Assembly (NCBI RefSeq): GCF_900141785.1
Contig: NZ_FQYP01000010.1
Span: 147,549-211,548, forward strand
DNA from: Aquimarina spongiae
GTDB lineage: Bacteria; Bacteroidota; Bacteroidia; Flavobacteriales; Flavobacteriaceae
Reading direction: 5' to 3'
DNA length: 64,000 nucleotides
Shown here: in pieces, positions 9,373 through 18,455 of the stretch
Numbering within the stretch: the stretch's first letter is position 1
Layout of the letters: every line of letters begins with the position of its first letter
The notes under the pieces: model-generated
Seen by the model: only the letters and a program-made list of their open reading frames with translations
What the model was told of the DNA's origin: nothing
Databases searched by the model: none
Program-made: the position numbers and the translations under genes

Positions 9373-10458
9373 TTATTCTATTTTAATTTCTACGCGATTA
9401 TTAGACTCTGGGTCCAAATCAGATCCTTCGGTTACTATAGGAGCCGTTTCTCCTGCTGCAATGACTTCAATAAGCGACTCGTCTACTCCTTTTTCGATCA
9501 TATAAGCCTTTACATTAAAAGCTCTTACAGAAGACATGATTTCGTTCTCAAAGGTAGAACCAGCATCATCTGCATGACCGATAATTTTTACCGAATTCAC
9601 ATTAAAAATAGTTACATATTGAATGTATGAATCCAAAGCTTCTTTAATTTCTTTGTAAGCCTCACTCTCTCCTACCAAAAATTCAATAGGCTTAAAATCT
9701 AACGCCATGTTACATACCTGATCCGCAATTAAGCCTTTAGTGCTTCTCATTTCCATCAACAATACATCATCTACAAAATAATAACCGGTATCATAATTTC
9801 CTCCCTTAACCGACTTACCTCTTGGGCTATCAGAAAAGTAACCTAAAGAAATATATTTTTCTGTACCTTTTGCACGATATACTCCACAAACTTTTGCCCA
9901 ACCTTTGGTATCACAAACTCTTTTTGAAGATTCGATGTGTAGAGGAAGTTTTGATGTTCCTGTGATTTTTGGACTTCTAGCACTGAAATAAGCGCCTATA
10001 GAAGAAGTACAGGAATTAGAAATTCCTTCTCCCAAAGATACATACATATGAAAATAGTAATACTTCCCGGCACCAAGCGGCTGTCTTAACTTTGCAGTTA
10101 CCCCTTCTTTATACTCTCCCCCGGCAATATACATTCCAACTTTACCCTCTCCAGTTCTTGGGTCTTGATCTCCAAACTGGTTTAGAAAATTAGGTGATTT
10201 ATGTATGAATCTTACCAATTCTAATTGTGGATGATAAGCATCTGGTGAATTAATTGCAGGCTTCCAGTTTTGAAGGATTCCAAAATTCTGCATTTCCATA
10301 TCCATCCTCTTAATTGAAGTATTTACAGTCTCAAAACTCGGGTTAGGAATTAAGTTTTGTTTTTTACTGTGTTCGAAGTTTTGACCTCTACTACTAGTTA
10401 TCATCGACAAAGTAAAGGCAATAAGTGATAGACAAAATTTAAAATTTGGGACTTTCAT
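9373..10458 (-). CDS. OmpA-family outer-membrane protein with N-terminal carbohydrate-module-like domain
   Basis: A signal peptide (residues 1-25) precedes a region starting NLIPNPSFET (about 35-240), which resembles the beta-sandwich seen in many Bacteroidetes surface proteins. The C-terminal part (about 255-361) is an OmpA-like peptidoglycan-binding domain: VKIIGHADDAGS, then RAFNVKAYMIEKGV and ESNNRVEIKIE. It is expected to tether the outer membrane or a surface structure to peptidoglycan. It heads the three-gene operon; its promoter at 10481-10511 has near-ideal spacing. Confidence 0.85.
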   Translation of the reverse strand: MKVPNFKFCLSLIAFTLSMITSSRGQNFEHSKKQNLIPNPSFETVNTSIKRMDMEMQNFGILQNWKPAINSPDAYHPQLELVRFIHKSPNFLNQFGDQDPRTGEGKVGMYIAGGEYKEGVTAKLRQPLGAGKYYYFHMYVSLGEGISNSCTSSIGAYFSARSPKITGTSKLPLHIESSKRVCDTKGWAKVCGVYRAKGTEKYISLGYFSDSPRGKSVKGGNYDTGYYFVDDVLLMEMRSTKGLIADQVCNMALDFKPIEFLVGESEAYKEIKEALDSYIQYVTIFNVNSVKIIGHADDAGSTFENEIMSSVRAFNVKAYMIEKGVDESLIEVIAAGETAPIVTEGSDLDPESNNRVEIKIE

Positions 10459-10480
10459 TATTTGCGTTAGGTTTTTATGG

Positions 10481-10511
10481 GAAAGATAGTTAATTATTCG
10501 TTAATACCAAA
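10481..10511 (-). promoter_or_regulatory. promoter of the OmpA-like operon with overlapping palindrome
   Basis: On the minus strand, TTTG (10511-10508), 19 bases, then TATCTTTC (10488-10481): the Bacteroidetes -33/-7 arrangement with one mismatch in the -7 box. The start codon is 23 bases further. A 7-bp inverted repeat, CGTTAAT-5-ATTAACG at 10499-10517, covers the -33 box and is a candidate operator. Confidence 0.6.
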
Positions 10512-10563
10512 TTAACGAACGAAGTAGGTAAAACGTATTTCTCCCTTGTTTTTATTTCAAAAT

Positions 10564-11934
10564 TCAATTTTTTTGAATCAAAGCTTTTGTTAATTTATTG
10601 AATCTGAAACACAACAATAATGCCGAAGTTGTAAGTCCGGCAAGAAGACCTATCCAAATGCCCGAACTTTGATACTCAGTATATAACCCCAGGTAATAAC
10701 TTACAGGAAAACCTACTATCCAATAAGCAACAAAGGTAATAACAGTAGGTATTTTCACATCTTGAAGCCCTCTTAGTGCTCCAAGTACGGTTACCTGGAT
10801 TGCATCAGATATCTGGAATAAGGCTGCGATAACTAAAAGCTTGGCCGCAATGCTAATTACTTCGGTATTGTCTGCTAGATTTTCTATATCATTTTGGTCC
10901 AGATAAATTAAAGGAAGAATGGTGTTGCACAGAATAAAAATTAACGCAAAAACTGTAGCAATAAGAAATGAGAGCAGAAATATCGAAATTGCAATTCTGC
11001 GTAAATCTTCAAAACGTGCTAAACCCTTCTGGTTTCCTACCCTAACCATCGCCGCTACACTTAACCCCATGGCTACCATAAACGTCATAGAAGACAGGTT
11101 GAGCGCTATCTGATTGGCTGCCTGAGGGTTCTTACCCAAAATACCAGACAACCATATCGCTGCCGTAAAAATGGCTACTTCAAAAAACATCTGCAACGCT
11201 GATGGAAACCCTAACGCCAATATTTTTTTGATCATCTTACTCTCTAGAATAAAGAATTTGATGTTCTTTACATAATTTGTAGACTTTATATTCTTTCGCA
11301 AAAAGACCCATAAAAAGACAGTCATTACAATTCTGGATGCTAGTGTACCTATTGCGGCACCTACTATTCCCATCTCTGGAAATCCAAATTTCCCAAAAAT
11401 CAACAAATAGTTTAATACCACATTCACCACATTAGCCAATAGTGTTGCATACATTGGATGTCGGGTCATTGATAGCCCATCAGAAAATTGTTTTAAGGCT
11501 TGAAAACTAATCAAAGGAATTAACGAAAACGCCACCAAATCCAAATAAGGCAATGCCAGAGTAACCACCTCTTCTGGTTGCTTCATAAGATACATTATCG
11601 GCTTGGCTAGCAAAATCAAAAAGAACAATACCACTCCCAAGGTAGTGCATAAAAAAAGACCATGTTTAAAAGCAGATTTACCATTCTTAAAATTATTCTC
11701 ACCATCAGCTTCTGCTACCAAAGGAGTAATTGCAGTAGAAAAGCCGATTCCCAAAGACATAGCAATAAACATAAAACTGTTTCCCAAAGAAACTGCCGCT
11801 AGTTCTGCTGTACCTAACTGCCCTACCATGATATTGTCTACCAGAGCCACCAGGGTATGCCCTATCATCCCCATCATAACAGGAGCAGCTAATTTGATGT
11901 TGTATCTAAATTCTTTGGTGTACTGTTGAAGCAT
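10564..11934 (-). CDS. MATE-family multidrug efflux transporter (NorM-like)
   Basis: About 456 residues with 12 predicted membrane helices and the internal two-fold repeat of MATE exporters: IKLAAPVMMGMIGHTLVALVD (N-lobe) and ILALGFPSALQMFFEVAIF (C-lobe). These export cationic drugs, dyes or metabolites in exchange for sodium or protons. The frame is open from 11970, but a TACCTTTG -7 box lies inside that extension, so a transcript from it can only start at the internal ATG (11934), which also gives the usual family N-terminus (MLQQYTKEFRYNIKLA). Confidence 0.9.
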   Translation of the reverse strand: MLQQYTKEFRYNIKLAAPVMMGMIGHTLVALVDNIMVGQLGTAELAAVSLGNSFMFIAMSLGIGFSTAITPLVAEADGENNFKNGKSAFKHGLFLCTTLGVVLFFLILLAKPIMYLMKQPEEVVTLALPYLDLVAFSLIPLISFQALKQFSDGLSMTRHPMYATLLANVVNVVLNYLLIFGKFGFPEMGIVGAAIGTLASRIVMTVFLWVFLRKNIKSTNYVKNIKFFILESKMIKKILALGFPSALQMFFEVAIFTAAIWLSGILGKNPQAANQIALNLSSMTFMVAMGLSVAAMVRVGNQKGLARFEDLRRIAISIFLLSFLIATVFALIFILCNTILPLIYLDQNDIENLADNTEVISIAAKLLVIAALFQISDAIQVTVLGALRGLQDVKIPTVITFVAYWIVGFPVSYYLGLYTEYQSSGIWIGLLAGLTTSALLLCFRFNKLTKALIQKN

Positions 11935-11952
11935 TTTTGAGTTTTGAAGACG

Positions 11953-11960
11953 CAAAGGTA
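11953..11960 (-). promoter_or_regulatory. -7 box that decides the MATE gene start
   Basis: TACCTTTG on the minus strand matches TAnnTTTG exactly. The predicted transcript start lies upstream of the ATG at 11934 but downstream of the alternative ATG at 11970. Confidence 0.5.
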
Positions 11961-12020
11961 TATGAACCAAAATAAACTAAAATATTCTTATCGTATATTT
12001 AACGTTCTATACCATGAACT

Positions 12021-12386
12021 ATGTCTGAAAAAGTAGCTAATAGCACCGCTTTAAACAAGCGAAATAACACCAAGATTTATCTCATTGTTGCCAGTATTAT
12101 TTTCGGTATTCTAATTTTACCCTCTTTACCCATGATCATCATGTCCCCGATGATGTTTGACAGTCCTGGATCCGAAAACAGCATCCCTACCATCACTTTA
12201 GTCATTAGCCTGGTTGCTTATCCTTTTGTTACGGTTTTTTCTATCGTAGTAAGTTGGATTGCTTTTGTAAAGAGAAGACATCTTTTTGCAATTATTGCAG
12301 CTAGTCTACCAGTACTGAATATTCTAATAGGAATAGCTGCTATCGTTTACATGGCAGTAGTTTGCGATGGCAATTTGGATTGCTAG
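12021..12386 (+). CDS. small membrane protein, 121 aa
   Basis: Three likely membrane helices (about 20-42, 55-83 and 92-114) follow a polar N-terminus (MSEKVANSTALNKRNN). No catalytic motif is visible and I cannot assign a family. The last four bases overlap the convergent GNAT gene. The hydrophobic pattern and full-length open frame support it as real. Confidence 0.65.
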   Translation: MSEKVANSTALNKRNNTKIYLIVASIIFGILILPSLPMIIMSPMMFDSPGSENSIPTITLVISLVAYPFVTVFSIVVSWIAFVKRRHLFAIIAASLPVLNILIGIAAIVYMAVVCDGNLDC

Positions 12387-13243
12387 AAGGTAAGTATCAT
12401 TTCGTACTGTCCCTTACCTGGCGGTACCTGAAGGTACTTAAAAAACCGCGTAAAAGGCTCATAACTACTCTCGATATTAATCATTTTTATCATTCCAGAG
12501 GTTGAAAAAGCTGCTAACTCCTTCAATAAAGAAGTTCCAAGACCTTTTCTTCGATGATCTGGATGAATAACCAACAAAGGAATATCTCCTGTATGCATTT
12601 CTATAGCTCCATACCCAACCACCGTTTCATTTATAAGCATCTGAAGGATCTTAAAATGAGATAACTTCCTTTCCACTGATTCTCTATTGTTCTGCCATGA
12701 TTGTGGTATTGAGAAAAAAGATGTTATTTCTCCCCAATCTGGTTTTTCAATGCTTTTGAAAACAACACTTACCTGTTGCTTGGATTGTACTTTATCCAAA
12801 TCCTTATTCTCGAATACATAATAATCGTAAGTTCTTGTAACCTCAAAACCTAATTCTTTATATAGTTGAACCGCTTTTGTATTCGTCTTAATAACTTCTA
12901 GTAAATATTGTTTTTGCCCTTTATCCACTAAATCTTCAATCACAAATCGAAATAGATCTTTTGCAATCCCTTTTCCCTGGAAATTGGGAATAATTCCCGT
13001 TCCGGTATCGTATGCCGTTGGTATACCATTCCATATACCGATTCCATTAAGCACAAAACCTACCAATACATTACCACTGAAAGCTCCATAGGACATTGAA
13101 AAATCACATCCTCTTCGGGCTAGCATATAAGAGAATTCATCTAGTGTAATGTTAAATGGAACCTCATAATTTGCAAAAGCTTCCAAGAAACAAGAATGAA
13201 TATCTTTGATATCGATACCGTCAAGCGTTTTGAATGTAATCAT
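12383..13243 (-). CDS. GNAT-family N-acetyltransferase, two tandem domains
   Basis: The 286 residues contain two GNAT folds. The first (about 1-150) has the acetyl-CoA loop NFQGKGIAKDLFRFV followed by AVQLYKELGFE. The second (about 155-286) has HPDHRRKGLGTSLLKELA, the Q/R-x-x-G-x-G/A acetyl-CoA-binding motif. The acceptor cannot be read from sequence. The first domain retains a complete motif A, so both could be active. Cytosolic. The neighbouring M28 peptidase gene lies 51 bases upstream and ends before it. Confidence 0.87.
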   Translation of the reverse strand: MITFKTLDGIDIKDIHSCFLEAFANYEVPFNITLDEFSYMLARRGCDFSMSYGAFSGNVLVGFVLNGIGIWNGIPTAYDTGTGIIPNFQGKGIAKDLFRFVIEDLVDKGQKQYLLEVIKTNTKAVQLYKELGFEVTRTYDYYVFENKDLDKVQSKQQVSVVFKSIEKPDWGEITSFFSIPQSWQNNRESVERKLSHFKILQMLINETVVGYGAIEMHTGDIPLLVIHPDHRRKGLGTSLLKELAAFSTSGMIKMINIESSYEPFTRFFKYLQVPPGKGQYEMILTF

Positions 13244-13294
13244 ATCGAAGCTGTTGTAATAAGTAAGTATACGAAGTTGTTAAGGTTGAATCTG

Positions 13295-14683
13295 TTACTT
13301 TACACCATATTTATCAAAAAGATACACAAGACTAGTCATTGTTGCTGCTCCTAATTCGAGTTCTCTTTTGTTGATCGCATCAAAAGTATCATTTTTGGCA
13401 TGATGATAATCAAAATACCGTTGAGAATCAGGTCTAAGTCCAGCGAGAACAATTCCATTTCCCTTTAATGGGCCGATGTCTGCTCCGCTTCCTCCTTTGG
13501 CAAAATAATGTACTAAGTACGGTTCAAAAAGAGGTTTCCAACTTTGTATCTGATTAAAATTTGCATCATCGCAATCAAAAGAGAATCCTCTGGGCGTAAA
13601 CGCTCCAGCATCACTTTCTAAAGCAAACACATGTTTTTCTCCCTTGCTTTTTGCTACTTTGGCATACTTTTTACCTCCTCGCAATCCATTTTCTTCATTC
13701 ATAAACAGCACTACTCTAATAGAGCGCTTAGGTTTGTACCCTATTTCTTTCAATAATCGTAATACCTCCATTGACTGAACCACTCCAGCTCCATCATCAT
13801 GAGAACCATCTCCTAAGTCCCAAGAATCCAAATGGCCACCAACTACCATATACTCATTCGGGAAATCGGTTCCGGTAATCTGACCGATCACATTGAAGGA
13901 CTCTACATCTTTCCAACTTCGACAATTCATGTTGATATGAAATTTGATCTTTGGATTCAACCTTAACATTGAACTCAACAAATCTGCTCCATTGGTACTA
14001 ATGGCAGCTGCTGGAATTTTATCGCTATTCGGTAAATCACCATAACTCATAGCTCCTGTATGAGGAAAATCATCCATTCTCAAATTCATAGATCTTACGA
14101 TTACTCCAACAGCTCCAAATTTGGCTGCTTCTGCTGCTCCTGAATAACGCTGATCTACACAACCCCCATACGCCTCGAAGGTTTGAATAAGATCTGGTTG
14201 CATGGGTCTATTATAAAATACAATTTTACCTTCGATCTGATCTGTTCCTAGAGTTCTTAGGTCCTCGAGTCCCTTTACCTCAATTATTGGAGCTTTGATA
14301 CCTCCTATAGGAGTTGGAACAGAACCTCCTAATGCACAAATAGGAACATTCGTTGTTTTTCCTGGTTCTGTTTCGATATAGGCAAACTCGGTCACCCCTC
14401 TTGTCCACTTGGGCACCATTACAGATTGTAACCATACCTTATCAATCCCTAGCTCTTTTAGTTCCTTTTCTCCCCACTCTACTGCTTTTTGCGCATTGAT
14501 AGAACCAGAGAGACGCCCTCCTATCTGGTTGGATAAATAATCTAACCACTCATAGCTTTTTCCATTTACTAAGGAGGTAGTGTATATCTTCTTAAGCATA
14601 GTAGAATCTTCTACTGATGGAGTTTGGGCAAAGCCATTAAGGCTTAGTAGAATAAAAAGAATAGGGGTTATTTTTCTTAACAT
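13295..14683 (-). CDS. M28-family zinc aminopeptidase/carboxypeptidase Q-like, exported
   Basis: A signal peptide (residues 1-19, ending NGFAQ) is followed by a PA-type insert (about 105-245) and the M28 peptidase core. Zinc ligands are visible: H284 and D286 in GGHLDSWDLG, D296 or D297 in GSHDDGAG, E330/E331 in FMNEENGLRGG and D358 in ESDAG. The layout resembles plasma glutamate carboxypeptidase. It should trim peptides in the periplasm or outside the cell, consistent with peptide scavenging by marine flavobacteria. Confidence 0.9.
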   Translation of the reverse strand: MLRKITPILFILLSLNGFAQTPSVEDSTMLKKIYTTSLVNGKSYEWLDYLSNQIGGRLSGSINAQKAVEWGEKELKELGIDKVWLQSVMVPKWTRGVTEFAYIETEPGKTTNVPICALGGSVPTPIGGIKAPIIEVKGLEDLRTLGTDQIEGKIVFYNRPMQPDLIQTFEAYGGCVDQRYSGAAEAAKFGAVGVIVRSMNLRMDDFPHTGAMSYGDLPNSDKIPAAAISTNGADLLSSMLRLNPKIKFHINMNCRSWKDVESFNVIGQITGTDFPNEYMVVGGHLDSWDLGDGSHDDGAGVVQSMEVLRLLKEIGYKPKRSIRVVLFMNEENGLRGGKKYAKVAKSKGEKHVFALESDAGAFTPRGFSFDCDDANFNQIQSWKPLFEPYLVHYFAKGGSGADIGPLKGNGIVLAGLRPDSQRYFDYHHAKNDTFDAINKRELELGAATMTSLVYLFDKYGVK

Positions 14684-14738
14684 AGTATTTATCTCTATAA
14701 TGTATCGACTGTCGTCTTAAATCAACTTGGTCTTTACA

Positions 14739-15617
14739 TTATTCATTATTTAATTGTTGTTTATAGGCCTCTAAATTGGCTTTTGTCTCTTCATCCAACT
14801 CAGGTTCCTGAATATCTTCATAAGTCTTTAAGGTATCATACAAAATTCTCGCTACAATATATCTTGCTGAAGGCTTATCATCTGCAGGGATTATATACCA
14901 AGGAGCATGTTGTTCTGATGTTCTACTAATGGCATCCTGATAGCAATTCTTATAATTTTCCCAGAGTTTTCGTTCCTTTAAATCCCCTGCTGAAAATTTC
15001 CAGTTCTTTTCCTTTTTTTCAAGCCTACGTAATAACCTATTTTTCTGTTCTTCTTTTGACAGATGCAGATAAAACTTATAAATCAAAGTCCCGTTTTGAG
15101 CAATATGCTTTTCAAAATTTCGTATTTGCTCAAAGCGTTTATCCCAGAATTCTTCATTAACATCCGCTACCGAAGTAACATCCGGTAAATTTTCATTCAT
15201 GATATATTCTGGATGTACCCGAGTAACCAGCACATTTTCGTAATGTGTCCTGTTAAAGACTCCAAATTTTCCACGCTGTGGCAAGGCTATATAATGCCTC
15301 CATAAATAATCATGTCCTAACTCCAGATCGGTTGGCACTTTGAAACTATGGACGATAATCCCTCTGGTATTGAAATCCTTAAATACTTCTCGAATTAAAC
15401 TATCTTTTCCGGCGGTATCCATCCCTTGTAAACAAACCAATACGGCATATTTACCATGGGCGTACAAAGTATCCTGAAGTTTTCCTAGTTTTTCTCTGAC
15501 TTCTTCCAACTCTTTTTCAATCTTCTTTTCACTTTCTTCAAGATCAATAATGGTTGGAATACTTGATAGTTCTACAGGTCCTTTTGCCCTAAAATCATCA
15601 TGATTTATGTGCTTCAT
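14739..15617 (-). CDS. PPK2-family polyphosphate:nucleotide phosphotransferase
   Basis: The 292-residue product has the PPK2 P-loop-like motif GMDTAGKDS (65-73), then FKVPTDLELGHDYLWR and the lid/Walker B region GKFGVFNRTHYENVLVTRVHPE. PPK2 enzymes use polyphosphate to phosphorylate AMP, ADP or other nucleotides. The asparagine in FNRTHYE, where class I and II enzymes often have an aspartate, is seen in a PPK2 branch with less certain substrates. The N-terminus before the kinase core is coiled-coil-like (EESEKKIEKELEEVREKL). Cytosolic. Confidence 0.9.
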   Translation of the reverse strand: MKHINHDDFRAKGPVELSSIPTIIDLEESEKKIEKELEEVREKLGKLQDTLYAHGKYAVLVCLQGMDTAGKDSLIREVFKDFNTRGIIVHSFKVPTDLELGHDYLWRHYIALPQRGKFGVFNRTHYENVLVTRVHPEYIMNENLPDVTSVADVNEEFWDKRFEQIRNFEKHIAQNGTLIYKFYLHLSKEEQKNRLLRRLEKKEKNWKFSAGDLKERKLWENYKNCYQDAISRTSEQHAPWYIIPADDKPSARYIVARILYDTLKTYEDIQEPELDEETKANLEAYKQQLNNE

Positions 15618-15739
15618 AATGTCATTTGTGTTATACTTCGAAAGATACTAAAGTTTTGGTTTTGTAAAAAATATATCTAGTAATTGGAGCTTATCATCAA
15701 GTGTGCATAAACCAGTATTTTTATAACTGATTCTGTTTA

Positions 15740-16261
15740 TTATCTTGCTTTAAAATCATAGCTAAACCCAATCAAGAAGGTATCATATCGTCTTCCCAAA
15801 CTTTTGACATTCAATTCGGCAAAAATGTGCACAGGAACGGATATCTGATGCAATGCTCTTAGTTTTATCTGAGCACCGTGATTAAAATTCCCAGATCGTA
15901 TCCCCAAAAAGGCTTCGTCTTCTATCTCTTCAAAAAAATTAGAGTCATTACCAATATATCCCATTCCAGCTGTTATTGTGGTAGGATACCAATTAAATAA
16001 AATAAGATTGACTCCAAAAGCCAGTTCGTTGAATCCTTCGTAGTCTTCTTCTGCTCCAATAGCAAAAGCTCTGTTATACTCTCCTATAAAGGTAGTATAG
16101 CAATTAAAGGCATATTCTACTCTTGCTCCTAGTCCAACTTCATTTTGCAAACCAAAACTTTTGATCCCTACAAAACCGTAGTTTACGGCACCAGGATCAT
16201 ATTGTGCTGTAGCATTATGCAAGCCTAGCAACAGCAGGAGGGGCAATACAATTTTCTTCAT
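15740..16261 (-). CDS. small outer-membrane beta-barrel-like protein
   Basis: A signal peptide (residues 1-19, cleaved near ATAQ) precedes about 150 residues with alternating hydrophobic and aromatic strands, ending FLIGFSYDFKAR, a typical beta-barrel C-terminus with aromatic residues. I expect an outer-membrane location but cannot assign a function. It stands alone between the PPK2 gene and the NtrC-type regulator. Confidence 0.7.
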   Translation of the reverse strand: MKKIVLPLLLLLGLHNATAQYDPGAVNYGFVGIKSFGLQNEVGLGARVEYAFNCYTTFIGEYNRAFAIGAEEDYEGFNELAFGVNLILFNWYPTTITAGMGYIGNDSNFFEEIEDEAFLGIRSGNFNHGAQIKLRALHQISVPVHIFAELNVKSLGRRYDTFLIGFSYDFKAR

Positions 16262-16348
16262 AACAAAGGGCTTATCCCACTTTTGGTCGCAATATAGGGT
16301 TTATTCATTACATGCATAAACCACTATAGCACCAAAGACTATCTACTC

Positions 16349-17512
16349 TTATTTTGCCGCAAAGAGCTTTACATCCTCCTCGCTTACTTCTGCTCCACCA
16401 AGAATAATTAAGCGTTCTACTACGTTGCGTAACTCTCGAATATTACCTGTCCAATCGTATTGTTGTAATTGCTTAATCGCTTTGGTAGAGAACGTTTTTG
16501 TAGGAGAACCTTGTTCTGAAGCTATTTTCTTTGAAAAGTGATCCACTAATAATGGAATATCTTCTCTACGATCATTTAATGCAGGAACCTTAACCAGGAT
16601 TACCGCCAGTCTGTGGTATAAATCCTCTCGAAACTTGTTATCACTTATTTCCTTTTTAAGGTCTTTATTGGTAGCTGCTACCACTCTTACATTTACCTTA
16701 ATATCCTTATCGCTCCCTACACGTTGTATTTTATTTTCTTGTAATGCACGAAGTACCTTTGCTTGTGCAGAAAGACTCATATCCCCAATCTCATCGAGAA
16801 ATATGGTTCCTCCGTTTGCTGCTTCAAATTTACCAGCTCTATCTTTATTTGCAGAGGTAAATGCTCCTTTAACATGACCAAAAAGTTCACTCTCGATCAA
16901 TTCTCCAGGGATTGCAGCACAGTTTACTTCGATCATTGGTCCAGAAGAACGATCACTTTTTTGGTGAATCCAATGCGCCACAAGTTCTTTACCGGTTCCA
17001 TTAGGCCCTGTGATTAACACCCTAGCATCAGTAGCGGATACTTTTTCAATAATTTCTTTGATGTCTGAAATGGCTTTAGATTCTCCAATCATTTCGTAAT
17101 TTTTGGAAACCTTTCTCTTCAGCCTCTTATTTTCGACTACCAGTTCTTTTCTATCCAAGGCATTTCTAACTGTGTTTAGTAGACGATTTAAATCTGGTGG
17201 TTTTGAAATATAATCAAATGCTCCCAACCTCATCGTATTTACTGCTGTATCCAAATCACCGTGCCCAGAGATCATCACAATTGGGATTTCTGGTTTTATC
17301 TTTTTTACAGCTTCTAATACCTCAACTCCATCCATCTTTGGCATTTTGATATCACAAAGCACCAAATCATAATCTTCATTTTTGATCATTTCTATACCCA
17401 AAAGCCCATCTTCGGCTTCGAATACTTCATATTTATCGTTTTCTTCGGTAAGAATTTTGACTAAAACCCTTCGAATCGCAGATTCGTCTTCAATTACTAA
17501 AATTTTTGCCAT
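16349..17512 (-). CDS. NtrC-type sigma-54 activator, receiver plus AAA+, lacking the HTH domain
   Basis: The receiver domain (1-120) has the phosphoacceptor D54 and K104. The AAA+ domain (about 140-370) has Walker A GPNGTGKE (169-176), a sigma-54 contact loop written GAFTSA (216-221) instead of GAFTGA, Walker B TIFLDE (236-241) and the R-finger region HRLAVILVKVP. The chain ends at residue 387, right after the AAA+ lid, so the Fis-type DNA-binding helix-turn-helix of NtrC is absent. It may act from solution or through a partner. No histidine kinase gene is adjacent. It overlaps the upstream gene by one base (TAATG). Confidence 0.9.
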   Translation of the reverse strand: MAKILVIEDESAIRRVLVKILTEENDKYEVFEAEDGLLGIEMIKNEDYDLVLCDIKMPKMDGVEVLEAVKKIKPEIPIVMISGHGDLDTAVNTMRLGAFDYISKPPDLNRLLNTVRNALDRKELVVENKRLKRKVSKNYEMIGESKAISDIKEIIEKVSATDARVLITGPNGTGKELVAHWIHQKSDRSSGPMIEVNCAAIPGELIESELFGHVKGAFTSANKDRAGKFEAANGGTIFLDEIGDMSLSAQAKVLRALQENKIQRVGSDKDIKVNVRVVAATNKDLKKEISDNKFREDLYHRLAVILVKVPALNDRREDIPLLVDHFSKKIASEQGSPTKTFSTKAIKQLQQYDWTGNIRELRNVVERLIILGGAEVSEEDVKLFAAK

Positions 17513-18414
17513 TATATTTTTAGTTTTATTCCACTACGAAAATAGAATGTATTTCCATTATTGATGGTCAGTACATTTTCCTGATCCCCATCTCGTAGTC
17601 GTATTTCGTTACTTAATGTATATCCGGAATACATATAGAACAATAAGTGTTCCGTAAAATAATATTCATATCCTAATGCGCCAAGAATATTCAACATCGA
17701 CGCATTTTCTGCAACCTTTGTTTCCCCATTTTGATCTACAAAAGTTCTGTTATTCTGCAGATTACCATAAAAACGATCCAATCCCACAAAAGCTTGTAAT
17801 GTATTCTTTTCGTTAAAGAAATATTTGATACTCGTTTTTGGTGTCCCTACCGAAAAAGACCAATTTTGATGAAATCGTTTAAAGTAATTTATAATTGGTA
17901 ACGGGAAGTTAATACTGGCAGGAGTAGTATAGCGTAATCCCATAATCAACCTAGCCGTTTTGGGGGCTTGTTTATCCTTATAGCTTTTTACAAAATACAC
18001 CGACCCTGTATATCTAAAATCGTCACCATCTATTCCTGAACTTTCGAAATTCGACGAAATCTGCCCTCCTAGTTTGGCTCCAAATCTCCAATTATTTTTC
18101 ATTTTGAAGGTATACCCCAATTCCAAACCTATAGTCTGAAATACATTGAGATCTCCTCCGGGATCAAATATTAATGGATCTTCTATATCAAGATCATTAT
18201 ATCGGTACTGACCAGAAATTACCAAATAAGACCCCTCTTGTTTCATTTTAATAGGATAGTTAGCAGAAAAACGAATTCTGCTATATCTATTATCGCTATC
18301 ACTTTGAGGGATATAAGCGTATTCCAATCTTGCCAAATCAGTATCCTGGGATCTAATAGTTGTGTGTATTGCAAACACACAAAAACAAAACATTAAAAGA
18401 TCCGTATACTTCAT
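17512..18414 (-). CDS. DUF6268-type outer-membrane beta-barrel protein
   Basis: A signal peptide (about residues 1-22, ending TIRSQ) precedes beta-strand-rich sequence with many aromatic residues and a barrel-like ending NTFYFRSGIKLKI. I assign DUF6268 from overall pattern, with moderate confidence. The role is unknown. It lies 41 bases after the MscS gene and is translationally coupled to the NtrC-type regulator, so it belongs to the five-gene operon. Confidence 0.75.
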   Translation of the reverse strand: MKYTDLLMFCFCVFAIHTTIRSQDTDLARLEYAYIPQSDSDNRYSRIRFSANYPIKMKQEGSYLVISGQYRYNDLDIEDPLIFDPGGDLNVFQTIGLELGYTFKMKNNWRFGAKLGGQISSNFESSGIDGDDFRYTGSVYFVKSYKDKQAPKTARLIMGLRYTTPASINFPLPIINYFKRFHQNWSFSVGTPKTSIKYFFNEKNTLQAFVGLDRFYGNLQNNRTFVDQNGETKVAENASMLNILGALGYEYYFTEHLLFYMYSGYTLSNEIRLRDGDQENVLTINNGNTFYFRSGIKLKI

Positions 18415-18455
18415 ATTGGGGCGTGTATATTATTTATTAACTTTTCAATGGTAGA

